The translations under genes were made by a program, and so were the position numbers. From Myxococcales bacterium (lineage in GTDB: Bacteria > Myxococcota > Polyangia > Fen-1088): a stretch of DNA of 10,640 bases. The DNA is taken from assembly GCA_003159055.1 (NCBI GenBank), contig PMLH01000368.1, forward strand, positions 1 through 10,640. The letters run 5' to 3'. Of the stretch, positions 1 to 6,820 are shown in pieces; positions within the stretch are counted from its first letter, which is position 1, and every line of letters starts with the position of its first letter. The notes beneath the pieces are model-generated. The model was not told the DNA's origin. It worked only from the letters and a program-made list of their open reading frames with translations, and did not search any database.

Positions 1-442
1 GCAAGAGAGGGTGACCAAGCTTTGGAAGCGGGTTGCGCGTGAGGATGCACGGGCGAAGGCAGCCTCGCGAGACCGGCAGCTGCGGCCGGTGGTCGCCGAT
101 ACCGAAGAGAAGCCCGGCGCTGGCGCGGGGGCGCCGTGGTGGACACAACGGACGCCGCTAATGGGTGTCGGCTTGGGTGTTGTCGGTCTCGCGGGTATCG
201 GCTTTGGCGCGTACTACATCGCCGCCGATGGCAAGGCCGTCGAGAATAGTCATCCGGGCGACCCGATGCTCAGTCGCCCGATCATCGTGCGTGACACCGG
301 CAAGTGGGGCTGGAGCTTTCTCGGGCTTGGGGCAGTTTCGCTGGTCGCCGGTTCGGCGATGGTCATTTGGGGCCGCGACGACGGCACCAGTGTTTCAGTC
401 GCGGTCGGTCCGAAGTCGGTTGGCCTGCAAGGAAGGTTCTAG
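1..442 (+). CDS. C-terminal part of a two-TM membrane protein (5' end cut by window)
   Basis: The frame is open from the left edge (codons from position 2) to a TAG at 440-442. A GTG at 11 could be read as a start, but the purine run before it touches the codon with no spacing, so I read this as the 3' end of a longer gene. Counted from that GTG, a charged Lys/Arg/Ala-rich stretch (about 1-45) could be the end of a helical or coiled-coil region. A first hydrophobic segment follows at about 50-71, a short loop containing HPGDP, a second segment at about 100-119 ending in VIWG, and a tail ending SVGLQGRF. Two Gly/Ala-rich membrane segments plus a beta-like GRF tail are familiar from the C-termini of myxobacterial PEGA or TPR-containing hypothetical proteins. 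That family assignment is from memory of the style, not from a conserved motif. The stop overlaps the ribosome-binding site of the next gene, suggesting one transcript. Function unknown. Confidence 0.7.
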   Translation, partial: QERVTKLWKRVAREDARAKAASRDRQLRPVVADTEEKPGAGAGAPWWTQRTPLMGVGLGVVGLAGIGFGAYYIAADGKAVENSHPGDPMLSRPIIVRDTGKWGWSFLGLGAVSLVAGSAMVIWGRDDGTSVSVAVGPKSVGLQGRF

Positions 443-445
443 GAG
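441..445 (+). promoter_or_regulatory. Ribosome-binding site deciding the lipoprotein start
   Basis: AGGAG lies across the stop codon of the upstream gene. It abuts an ATG at 446 with no spacer but is 9 nt from the in-frame ATG at 455. This favours 455 as the true start and implies translational coupling with the upstream gene. Confidence 0.65.
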
Positions 446-454
446 ATGAAGTCC

Positions 455-2335
455 ATGCGTAAACTCGTCATCGCCGTTGCCGTTCTCGCTGCCGCAGCTT
501 GCGACGCGACCCGCCGCGATTATGGCTATTGCGACACGACCCACGCCTGCCAGTGGGGCTACAGCTGCGACCTGGAACAGGGCATCTGCCGGCCCGGGGA
601 CGCGGGCGCGCAGCCGACGGTTTCCGATGTCCCGCTTGTCAGCGAGGCGGGCGGCGGCGACATCTTGCGCGAGACCGTGGACCTCGGCGTCGAGACCGCC
701 GTGGATGTTCCGATTGGCGACACCTCGATCATCGACCAATCGGGGGCGGACGGCGCGGCCCCGATCGATGCTTCCCAGCCGATCGATGTGCCACCGCTCG
801 ACACGCGCATTCCGGACGCGGTCGGAAGTTGTTCGGTCGACAACGATTGCGTCGGCGTATCCGGCGGTGCCTTCTGCGTGAAGGCCAAGTGCGTGGCGTG
901 CAAGACCAGCACGAACTGCAACAACGACGCCGGCGTGCCGTTCTGTTCGGCCCAGAACGCCTGCGTTTCTTGCGCTGGGGTTGTGGCCGTTGACGGCGGG
1001 GCAGGGTGCTCTGGCACGACGCCAGTGTGCAACGCCAGCACCGGCAGTTGCGTCGAGTGCGTGCAAAACAGCGACTGCCCGACCGCAGGCAAGGGCTTCT
1101 GCGTGCAACACAAGTGCGTCGGCTGCGACGTCCCCGGCGCGACTGCCAGCCCAAGCAGTGGCGGCAGCGACGGTGGCACAGCGACAGCAGGAGCCTGCAC
1201 CAGCAGCAAGCCGGTGTGCGTGCCGAGCAGCAGCGCGAGCAGCAAGGCGGGTCAGTGCGTCGGATGCGCGGGGGACACGGACTGCAAGGGGACGAAGCCA
1301 ATCTGTGATACCGCTACCGCCTTCACCTGCGGCGCCTGCACCAGTGACCTCCAGTGCGCGAACAAGGGCGTGGGCCCGGGAATCTGCATGTTCGTTCAGA
1401 CGGGTACCTTCCCGCAGGATGGCCGGTGCGCCAGCGAGGACGAGACCATCTACGTACAGAACTCAAGCGGATGCAGCGGGGGCGGGGGCACGGCGGTTTC
1501 GCCCTTCTGCCAGCCGCAGTTGGCAATCAACGCAGTCTCATCGTCCAAACGCGTGATTGTCATGTCTGGAACCGCAGCCCTGGGAGAGTGGAACGCTTCG
1601 CTCGGCGCTGCCTCGCAGCCGGTCTATGTTGTTGGCCGCAACAATCCCACGGTATCCGTGGGGGCCGCCAATATCGGAATTCACATTGTCAGCGGTGCCG
1701 TCTACATACGCGGCATCACCGTTCAAGGGAGCGGCACAAGCGCCGTCAATCCAGGCATTGTGGTCGATTCCGGGGCCATCCTGGGGCTCGACAGGTGCAC
1801 TCTGACGGGCAATGCGGGTGGCCTTCTCGTCAACGATGGTGCTGGCTTCGACATCGCCAACAGCGTGTTCGTCCAGAACCAATCTGGGAGTGTCGGAGCG
1901 GCCGTGTTTGGCGGTGCCTATCTCGGATCCAGCACCGCCACGACTCTTCCCCATCGTTTCTGGTTCAACACCGTTGCGGACAACCAGCAATTCGGCGTTG
2001 CTTGCACAAGCAAGACCCAAGCCTTGGACGGTTGCCTACTGTCAGGTGATGCGGGTGGGGAGGTGGTCAATTGCACCCTGGCGGCGACCACGAAGTCGCC
2101 CAACCGGTCTCCATCCGGCACCGCCGGGACCGGTTTCTCGACGGACAACAGCTCGCCGCTGTTCAGCACTGTGAAGTCCTATCACCTGACTGCCACGACA
2201 TCGAAGTCGACGACGTCTCCGTGCAAGGACTTCATCACTGATCCAACGGTTCTATTCCCGCCCGACGACATCGACGGGCAGGCTCGACCGTACGGCACGG
2301 CAGCGGACTGCGGCGCCGACGAGTACTGGCCGTAG
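455..2335 (+). CDS. Cys-rich lipoprotein with C-terminal right-handed beta-helix
   Basis: A 626-residue predicted surface or periplasmic lipoprotein. The start at 455 is chosen from the AGGAG at 441-445; ATG 446 would add three residues. MRKLVIAVAV and an Ala-rich core lead to a lipobox-like LAAAAC with the lipidated Cys at 16. The -3 residue is Ala rather than Leu, so the lipobox is slightly weak. Regions in order: a small Cys cluster (about 22-46); an Asp/Ile/Val/Pro-rich low-complexity linker (about 50-125); a long Cys-rich region (126-352) of repeated units with the pattern CxxC...DC...FC...C, including CVECVQNSDC and CVGCAGDTDC; then a parallel beta-helix (about 355-560) with short repeated turns such as IRGITVQGSG and LDRCTLTGNAGG. 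It ends in the DIDGQARPYG...DCGADE signature common at the end of secreted beta-helix (DUF1565/choice-of-anchor-like) proteins. The Cys units are probably disulfide-bonded outside the cytoplasm. An adhesion or matrix role is only a guess; no catalytic residues are recognisable. Confidence 0.85.
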   Translation: MRKLVIAVAVLAAAACDATRRDYGYCDTTHACQWGYSCDLEQGICRPGDAGAQPTVSDVPLVSEAGGGDILRETVDLGVETAVDVPIGDTSIIDQSGADGAAPIDASQPIDVPPLDTRIPDAVGSCSVDNDCVGVSGGAFCVKAKCVACKTSTNCNNDAGVPFCSAQNACVSCAGVVAVDGGAGCSGTTPVCNASTGSCVECVQNSDCPTAGKGFCVQHKCVGCDVPGATASPSSGGSDGGTATAGACTSSKPVCVPSSSASSKAGQCVGCAGDTDCKGTKPICDTATAFTCGACTSDLQCANKGVGPGICMFVQTGTFPQDGRCASEDETIYVQNSSGCSGGGGTAVSPFCQPQLAINAVSSSKRVIVMSGTAALGEWNASLGAASQPVYVVGRNNPTVSVGAANIGIHIVSGAVYIRGITVQGSGTSAVNPGIVVDSGAILGLDRCTLTGNAGGLLVNDGAGFDIANSVFVQNQSGSVGAAVFGGAYLGSSTATTLPHRFWFNTVADNQQFGVACTSKTQALDGCLLSGDAGGEVVNCTLAATTKSPNRSPSGTAGTGFSTDNSSPLFSTVKSYHLTATTSKSTTSPCKDFITDPTVLFPPDDIDGQARPYGTAADCGADEYWP

Positions 2336-2347
2336 CGCAGAGGTCAA

Positions 2348-2368
2348 CACCTTGGGCTTGAGAAGGTG
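2348..2368 (+). repeat. Inverted repeat overlapping the enzyme I ribosome-binding region
   Basis: CACCTT (2348-2353) and AAGGTG (2363-2368) form a perfect 6-bp stem with a 9-nt loop in the 49-bp gap between the lipoprotein stop and the enzyme I start. The last base of the 3' arm is the first base of the GGAGG (2368-2372) that probably serves enzyme I. There is no T-run after it, so it is not a convincing intrinsic terminator. It could partly mask the ribosome-binding site, or be chance. Confidence 0.3.
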
Positions 2369-2384
2369 GAGGCGGCGGGTATGA

Positions 2385-4160
2385 TTGCCAGCAATGATCA
2401 GCCTGGACGGCGTGGCGGCGTCGCGTGGGATAGCCATCGGTCCGGCCCATATCATGGAGATACGCGCGGTGATCGCCGAGCGCAGGATCTTGCGCAGCGA
2501 TCGCGAGGCCGAGCGCGCCCGGCTCGACAATGCGGTCGCCTCGGCCGATGGGCAACTCCTTCGGGTCAAGCAGCGGATGAAGGACGCGCATCGGGGTGAG
2601 GGACACGATCTCATCGAGGCTCACAGGCTCATGTTGCACAGCCCGGAGCTTGCGGGCGAGGCCGGCCGACTGGTGAGCGAGGACTGCCTGGGTGCCGAGT
2701 GGGCGGTGGCCCGAGCTCTCGAACACATTCGTACAATCTTTTCGCACCTTGATGACCCATACTTTCGTGAACGGGGTGGCGACTTCGAGGTGGTTGGCGA
2801 GCGCCTTCTGCGCATTCTTCTGGGGCTGCCCGAGCTTCGCCCCGATGTCGGTGCGCCTCGGGGCGGGGTTGCGGTGGGCACGGACATCTCCGCGCTCGAT
2901 CCCTACCACCTCAACCGAGCGGGGATCGTGGCCATGGTGAGCGAGAGCGGCGGTCCGACTTCGCATGCGGCCATCATGGCCAGGGCCTTCGGCCTGCCCT
3001 ATGTGGTGGGTGTTGCGGGGGTGTCAAGCAAGGTTCGGCCCGGAATGACCTTGATCGTCGACGGAATGCGCGGCGCCGTGATCCTCGACCCCGACGAGGA
3101 CGTGCTGAGGCTGTACCGGTTGCGCATGGAAGCTGTGCGTGAACGGGAAAAGCAGCAGCAAGCGACGCGCGATCAAATCTCGGTCACCACCGACGGCACG
3201 CGTATTCACCTCGGTGCCAACGTCGAATCCGTGGCCGGCATCTCCGCTGCGCTCGCGGCCGGCGCGGAATCCATCGGGCTTCTTCGGACGGAGTTTCTGT
3301 ATCTCGACCGTCCCGACCTTCCGAGCGAGCAAGAACAATACGACGATGCGATCTTGGCGTTGCACGCCGCAGGCGGCTTGCCAGTCACATTTCGAGCCCT
3401 CGACATTGGCGGTGACAAGCTGCCGCTGACGGTGAAAATTGCAGCCGGAGCCAACCCCGCACTCGGCATCCGATCCGTGCGCTTCTTGTTGCAGCGGCCC
3501 GAAGTGCTGCGACGTCAGCTCCGGGCGCTCTATCGAGCGTCTTGTGCAGGCCCCATGCGCCTCATGTTTCCACTGGTCTCCGGCGTTACCGAGCTCAAGC
3601 GGCTGAGAGCCGCATGCGACGAGGTTCGCAGCGAGCTCGACAACGATCGTATCGCACACGACCCGGCGACCGCCCTCGGAATCATGATCGAAATGCCCAG
3701 CGCGGCCCTGACCGCTGACCATCTGGCTCGCGGCTGCGACTTCCTCAGTGTGGGAACCAACGATCTCATCCAGTACACCTTCGCTGCCGATCGCGAAAAT
3801 GATGAAGTCGCGCATCTGTACCAGCCGCTGCATCCGGCCATCCTGCGTACCTTGAAGTCCCTCGCCGAGGTTGCCCGCACGTCCGGCATTCCCATCTCGA
3901 TCTGCGGCGACATGGCGGGTGATCCGTTCTTGACCTGGGTGCTCATCGGACTCGGCTATCGCGAGCTCTCGATGGATCCCGATCGCATTCCCTTGGTCAA
4001 GGGCGTGGTGCGCGGATCGTCCCTCGTCGAAGCAGAAGCTCTTGCCGCCGAGGTGCTGGAGCTGGGAAGCGAGGTGGAGACCATCGCCTTGGTTCGAGCC
4101 AAGCTGGGTGATCGCTTCGCCGTTGAGATGGAAGGTTTCCTCCCACGCGCGGTGAGTTGA
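2385..4160 (+). CDS. ptsI: PTS enzyme I (phosphoenolpyruvate-protein phosphotransferase)
   Basis: Enzyme I takes phosphate from PEP onto a histidine and passes it to HPr in the cytoplasm. The 591-residue product is close to the usual length of about 575, and all domains are present. The N-terminal enzyme I domain (about 1-145) is followed by the swivelling phospho-His domain with SGGPTSHAAIMAR, the phosphorylated residue being His194. The PEP-binding TIM barrel follows, with LLRTEFLYLDR, FRALDIGGDK, GIRSVRFLLQRPE, GIMIEMPSA, SVGTNDLIQYTFAADRE and the active-site ICGDMAGD (Cys507). There is no N-terminal GAF domain, so this is the PtsI form rather than PtsP. The start is uncertain: TTG 2385 has GGAGG 12 nt upstream, while ATG 2394 (numbering three lower, matching E. 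coli His189/Cys502 more closely) has that site 21 nt away. No HPr, HPr kinase or enzyme II lies beside it here, so its partners are elsewhere. A regulatory rather than sugar-uptake PTS is possible (inference). Confidence 0.93.
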   Translation: MPAMISLDGVAASRGIAIGPAHIMEIRAVIAERRILRSDREAERARLDNAVASADGQLLRVKQRMKDAHRGEGHDLIEAHRLMLHSPELAGEAGRLVSEDCLGAEWAVARALEHIRTIFSHLDDPYFRERGGDFEVVGERLLRILLGLPELRPDVGAPRGGVAVGTDISALDPYHLNRAGIVAMVSESGGPTSHAAIMARAFGLPYVVGVAGVSSKVRPGMTLIVDGMRGAVILDPDEDVLRLYRLRMEAVREREKQQQATRDQISVTTDGTRIHLGANVESVAGISAALAAGAESIGLLRTEFLYLDRPDLPSEQEQYDDAILALHAAGGLPVTFRALDIGGDKLPLTVKIAAGANPALGIRSVRFLLQRPEVLRRQLRALYRASCAGPMRLMFPLVSGVTELKRLRAACDEVRSELDNDRIAHDPATALGIMIEMPSAALTADHLARGCDFLSVGTNDLIQYTFAADRENDEVAHLYQPLHPAILRTLKSLAEVARTSGIPISICGDMAGDPFLTWVLIGLGYRELSMDPDRIPLVKGVVRGSSLVEAEALAAEVLELGSEVETIALVRAKLGDRFAVEMEGFLPRAVS

Positions 4161-4246
4161 AGACGGCGGTCCTCGTCCCCATGCGTCTTTCGTTTCTTGC
4201 ACTTGCGCGCTGCCGGCGACGCAGATAAAGTCGCGGCTCGTTTTGT

Positions 4247-4289
4247 GGAGGGCATCATGGTCGACGATGCACAGGTGGGGCAGGGGTAG
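4247..4289 (+). other. Possible 10-codon leader ORF upstream of the kinase, same frame
   Basis: A strong GGAGGG (4247-4252) stands 4 nt before ATG 4257, which opens MVDDAQVGQG and then TAG at 4287-4289. The frame is identical to that of the kinase, whose GTG begins one codon after the TAG (4293). It may be a short translated leader feeding ribosomes to the GTG, or the original kinase start cut off by a nonsense change or a sequencing error. Which is correct cannot be told from one sequence. Confidence 0.4.
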
Positions 4290-4292
4290 GTA

Positions 4293-5618
4293 GTGGCGGC
4301 TTTCACGGAGGTAACCAAGCCGGAGAAGCGAGGGCGTCCAGTGACGTCGGCGTATCGGTCTGGCGTGGCGCATGGCGAAACGGAGCGGTCGCTCGCCGAA
4401 ACGACCGGCGGAACGCGCAGCAATCGCGACATTCTGCGGCCGGGCACCAAGGTCGGTCGCTACGAGCTGATTCGGCTGATCGGCGAAGGTGGGATGGGCA
4501 CGGTCTATGAAGCCATGGACGCGCGCCTGGGCCGCAGGGTTGCGCTGAAGATTCTGTCGGTCGACCTCAAGAGCAAACGCAAGGCCGCGAAGCGATTCGC
4601 CATCGAGGCGCAAGCGGCCGGACGCCTGGACCATCCCAACGTGGTCGCGATTTTCGATTTCGACGTCGAATGCGAATACCCCTACATGGCGATGGAATAC
4701 CTCCAGGGTGAAACCTTGGCCACAGCCATCGCGCGCGGGGCGCTCGCCATCGACCGGCTGGCCGACATCATGCTTGCGGTTTGCGCCGGCGTGTTCGCCG
4801 CGCACCAGGCCGGAATCGTTCACCGCGATCTCAAGCCCAGCAACATCTTCTTGTGCCGCGATTGGAAGGGAAACGAGACTGCCCGCGTTCTCGATTTTGG
4901 CATTTCCAAAGTGGGCGGCATCTCGCAGAGCGAGCTCACGCAAACCGGCGACATCGTGGGGACGTCGCAGTACCTTTCGCCCGAGCAGGCGTCGGGAACT
5001 CGCCATGTGAGCGAGGCGAGCGACCAGTACTCGCTCGGTGTCGTGATGTACGAATGCCTCACCCAGCAGACGCCCCAGCGCGGTCAGCCCATCTACAGCC
5101 TGCTCCGCAACATCATCGAAGGACGCCACGCCTCTCCGCGCGAGCGGCGCAAGGATCTGCCGTCTGCGTTAGAAGCGATCGTCGAGCGCGCAATGCACGT
5201 TCGCCCCAAAGATCGGTTCTCGTCGGTGGTGGAATTGGCGCGGGCCTTGTTCCCATTTGCATCTGCGGAAGTACAGCGGCAATTTGCCGACTTCTGCGGA
5301 CCGGTCAAATCGTTCCGCCGATCGAGCGACTTGGGGTTCTCGCTGCGCGAGGCTGTACAGGCTTCGGTGGGCGAGTTCCTGCCACCCACCGACCGTCTGC
5401 CCACCGAACCGCCACCGTCCTGGCAGAGGCAGACCACGCGAACCTCGGTGCGTCCGGCTGGGCTTGCAAGGCGTCCGCGATCCGGCGCGGTCGCAGAGGA
5501 GTGGCCACGGGCCGCGGCACCGCCAAGCATAGCGCGCAAGATCGTCGTATCGATTGCGCTCGGCGCGGTGCTGGCCATGGTTGCCTTGCTCGCGATTGGC
5601 CTGGTCGTCCGATTGTAA
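4293..5618 (+). CDS. Hanks-type serine/threonine protein kinase, tail-anchored
   Basis: A 441-residue protein kinase. A variable N-terminal stretch (1-57) precedes the kinase domain (about 58-325), which has every catalytic element: Gly-rich loop GEGGMG (64-69), VALK with the ATP-anchoring Lys86, HRDLKPSN with catalytic Asp179, DFG at Asp201, the activation-segment end GTSQYLSPEQ, and SDQYSLGVVMYE. A Ser/Arg/Pro-rich region follows, and a single hydrophobic helix at about 416-439 ends two residues before the stop. It would therefore be anchored by its C-terminus with the catalytic part in the cytoplasm and no external sensor such as PASTA, unlike many membrane kinases. The start is GTG 4293, with AGGGG (4282-4286) as a modest ribosome-binding site; a better site serves the in-frame mini-ORF just upstream. 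A HAD phosphatase follows 41 nt later, perhaps co-transcribed. Its substrate is unknown. Confidence 0.93.
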   Translation: MAAFTEVTKPEKRGRPVTSAYRSGVAHGETERSLAETTGGTRSNRDILRPGTKVGRYELIRLIGEGGMGTVYEAMDARLGRRVALKILSVDLKSKRKAAKRFAIEAQAAGRLDHPNVVAIFDFDVECEYPYMAMEYLQGETLATAIARGALAIDRLADIMLAVCAGVFAAHQAGIVHRDLKPSNIFLCRDWKGNETARVLDFGISKVGGISQSELTQTGDIVGTSQYLSPEQASGTRHVSEASDQYSLGVVMYECLTQQTPQRGQPIYSLLRNIIEGRHASPRERRKDLPSALEAIVERAMHVRPKDRFSSVVELARALFPFASAEVQRQFADFCGPVKSFRRSSDLGFSLREAVQASVGEFLPPTDRLPTEPPPSWQRQTTRTSVRPAGLARRPRSGAVAEEWPRAAAPPSIARKIVVSIALGAVLAMVALLAIGLVVRL

Positions 5619-5659
5619 GCCCTTGCATTCTCTTGCGGCCGAGGGCAGCTTACCTGCCC

Positions 5660-6355
5660 GTGAAACCAACCGTCCTGCTGTTTGATGTCGACGGAACCTT
5701 GGTGACCACCTGTGGCGCCGGCCGGCGCGCCATTGAGCGCGCCTTCGAGTTGCGCCATGGCTCGAAAGAGGTCTTGTCGTTTTCGTTCGGCGGCATGACC
5801 GACAAGGCCATCGTACGCGGCGCGCTTCTGGCGCTGGGGCTGACCTTTGCCAATGAGGCTGCATTGGAAGCCGAAATGGATGCCACGCTGGTGTTCTACC
5901 TGACCGTGCTCTCCGAGGAAGTGGCTCGCACCCGAATTCGCATTCACGACGGCATGGAGCGCGCGATGGACACGGCGGACGCACGCGCAAACGTGGCGCT
6001 GGGACTGGGAACCGGCAACATTCGCAAAGGTGCCGAGATCAAGTTGGGCTCCGTTGGCATCTACCACCGCTTCAGCTTCGGCGGGTTCGGCGATGATTCG
6101 ATCGATCGGCCGACACTGCTGATGGCGGGCGCGCGCCGAGGCGCGGAAAAGCTGGCGACGCCGATCGAGGACTGTCGCATCGTCGTCATCGGCGACACGC
6201 CCAAGGACGTCGCTGCGGCCAAGGCGATCGGCGCCGAATCCATTGCCGTGGCGACCGGCATGCACGACGTCGCCGAGCTCAAGCAATGCGAACCCACCGC
6301 GACATTCGCGAACCTTGCCGATTCGCGGGCGCCGGAAGCTCTGTTCGGGCGGTAG
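5660..6355 (+). CDS. HAD-superfamily hydrolase, phosphoglycolate-phosphatase-like
   Basis: A 231-residue HAD phosphatase or hydrolase. The frame is open far upstream inside the kinase gene, but recognisable protein begins at VLLFDVDGTL, so GTG 5660 is chosen; GAGGG at 5641-5645 is a distant, weak ribosome-binding site. The four HAD motifs are visible: nucleophile and acid/base Asp9 and Asp11 in DVDGT; motif II Thr118 in GLGTGN; Lys123 or Lys128 as the motif III lysine; and motif IV VVIGDTPKDV (178-183 core). An alpha-helical cap lies between motifs I and II (about 15-95), as in class IA enzymes. The stretch FGGFGDDSIDRP after motif II recalls the haloacid-dehalogenase-like group annotated as phosphoglycolate phosphatase. 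The true substrate cannot be read from the sequence. It lies 41 nt after the kinase on the same strand and converges tail-to-tail with the Rieske gene, 7 nt apart. Confidence 0.87.
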   Translation: MKPTVLLFDVDGTLVTTCGAGRRAIERAFELRHGSKEVLSFSFGGMTDKAIVRGALLALGLTFANEAALEAEMDATLVFYLTVLSEEVARTRIRIHDGMERAMDTADARANVALGLGTGNIRKGAEIKLGSVGIYHRFSFGGFGDDSIDRPTLLMAGARRGAEKLATPIEDCRIVVIGDTPKDVAAAKAIGAESIAVATGMHDVAELKQCEPTATFANLADSRAPEALFGR

Positions 6356-6365
6356 AGACGCTCTA
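6353..6365. repeat. Short palindrome holding both convergent stop codons
   Basis: TAGAG (6353-6357) and CTCTA (6361-6365) flank ACG. The left TAG ends the HAD gene, and the complement of the right CTA ends the Rieske gene. With a 5-bp stem and no T-run it is not a convincing terminator. The two genes leave almost no room for one, so their transcripts probably overlap at the 3' ends. Confidence 0.3.
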
Positions 6366-6818
6366 TCCAGGCACGTTGAGGAGAATTCGCTCTCCGTCGA
6401 CGATCGCCTGGTAGGTCTCCAGCGGCCGGGGTGGGGGCCCCTCCAGCACTTTGCCGGTCAGGTCGAAAAGCCCCGCGTGGCAGGGACATTCCACTTTTTG
6501 GCTGTCGGGCGCGTAGTTGAGATCGCAAAACTCGTGCGGGCACTTAGCCTCGAAGGCGTGGGCGCTGTTCTCCGCGTCGCGAACCAGCAGCAGCTCCTTG
6601 CCACGGATCTTGGTGACCATTGAGCCGCCGACCTTCTGCAGCTTGGGCGCCTTGGCCAGCGGCACCGCAACCCATTTTTTGCCCGCAAACGCGAGCTTCG
6701 GCCATGCGACCAAGGCCAGCGCGATGCCGGAAAGCTTGCCGAAAAAACCGCGTCGAGAAGGCTCGGCGGGAACGTCGTGAGTCATGCTTGCTCGTCGAGA
6801 ACAACCGCAGTTGGACAT
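6363..6818 (-). CDS. Tat-exported Rieske 2Fe-2S protein
   Basis: A 151-residue Rieske protein, a one-electron carrier on the outer side of the inner membrane. A twin-arginine signal SRRGFFGK (21-28), hydrophobic stretch (29-45) and possible cleavage site AFA|G lead to the domain. Cluster ligands are CPH (Cys93, His95) and CPCH (Cys111, His114), with 15 residues between His95 and Cys111. Cys98 and Cys113 sit where high-potential Rieske proteins form a disulfide. ATG 6818 is preferred because GGGAG lies 8 nt upstream inside the end of the barrel gene. ATG 6785 would give a shorter, more ordinary Tat signal but has no good ribosome-binding site. The longer start adds MSNCGCSRRAS, with an odd CxC. 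The small size and lack of bc1 partners argue against a complex III subunit; a stand-alone electron carrier working with its operon neighbours is more likely. Confidence 0.9.
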   Translation of the reverse strand: MSNCGCSRRASMTHDVPAEPSRRGFFGKLSGIALALVAWPKLAFAGKKWVAVPLAKAPKLQKVGGSMVTKIRGKELLLVRDAENSAHAFEAKCPHEFCDLNYAPDSQKVECPCHAGLFDLTGKVLEGPPPRPLETYQAIVDGERILLNVPG

Positions 6819-6820
6819 AG

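Noticed and set aside
4197..4229. Promoter before the kinase (TTGCAC or TTGCGC with GATAAA)
   Set aside because: Spacings are 21 or 15 bp and the -10 matches poorly; chance in a gap of this size cannot be excluded.
3024..5129. 701-codon open frame on the minus strand
   Set aside because: It lies opposite enzyme I and the kinase, both of which have complete catalytic motifs. Its product shows no domain and has the composition of an antisense GC-rich frame.
4781..5659. Upstream extension of the HAD frame into the kinase gene
   Set aside because: Recognisable HAD sequence begins at GTG 5660; the earlier part is a shifted-frame reading of the kinase.
6353..6365. Bidirectional terminator between the convergent genes
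   Set aside because: The stem is only 5 bp with no T-run on either side, so I keep it as a palindrome and not as a terminator.
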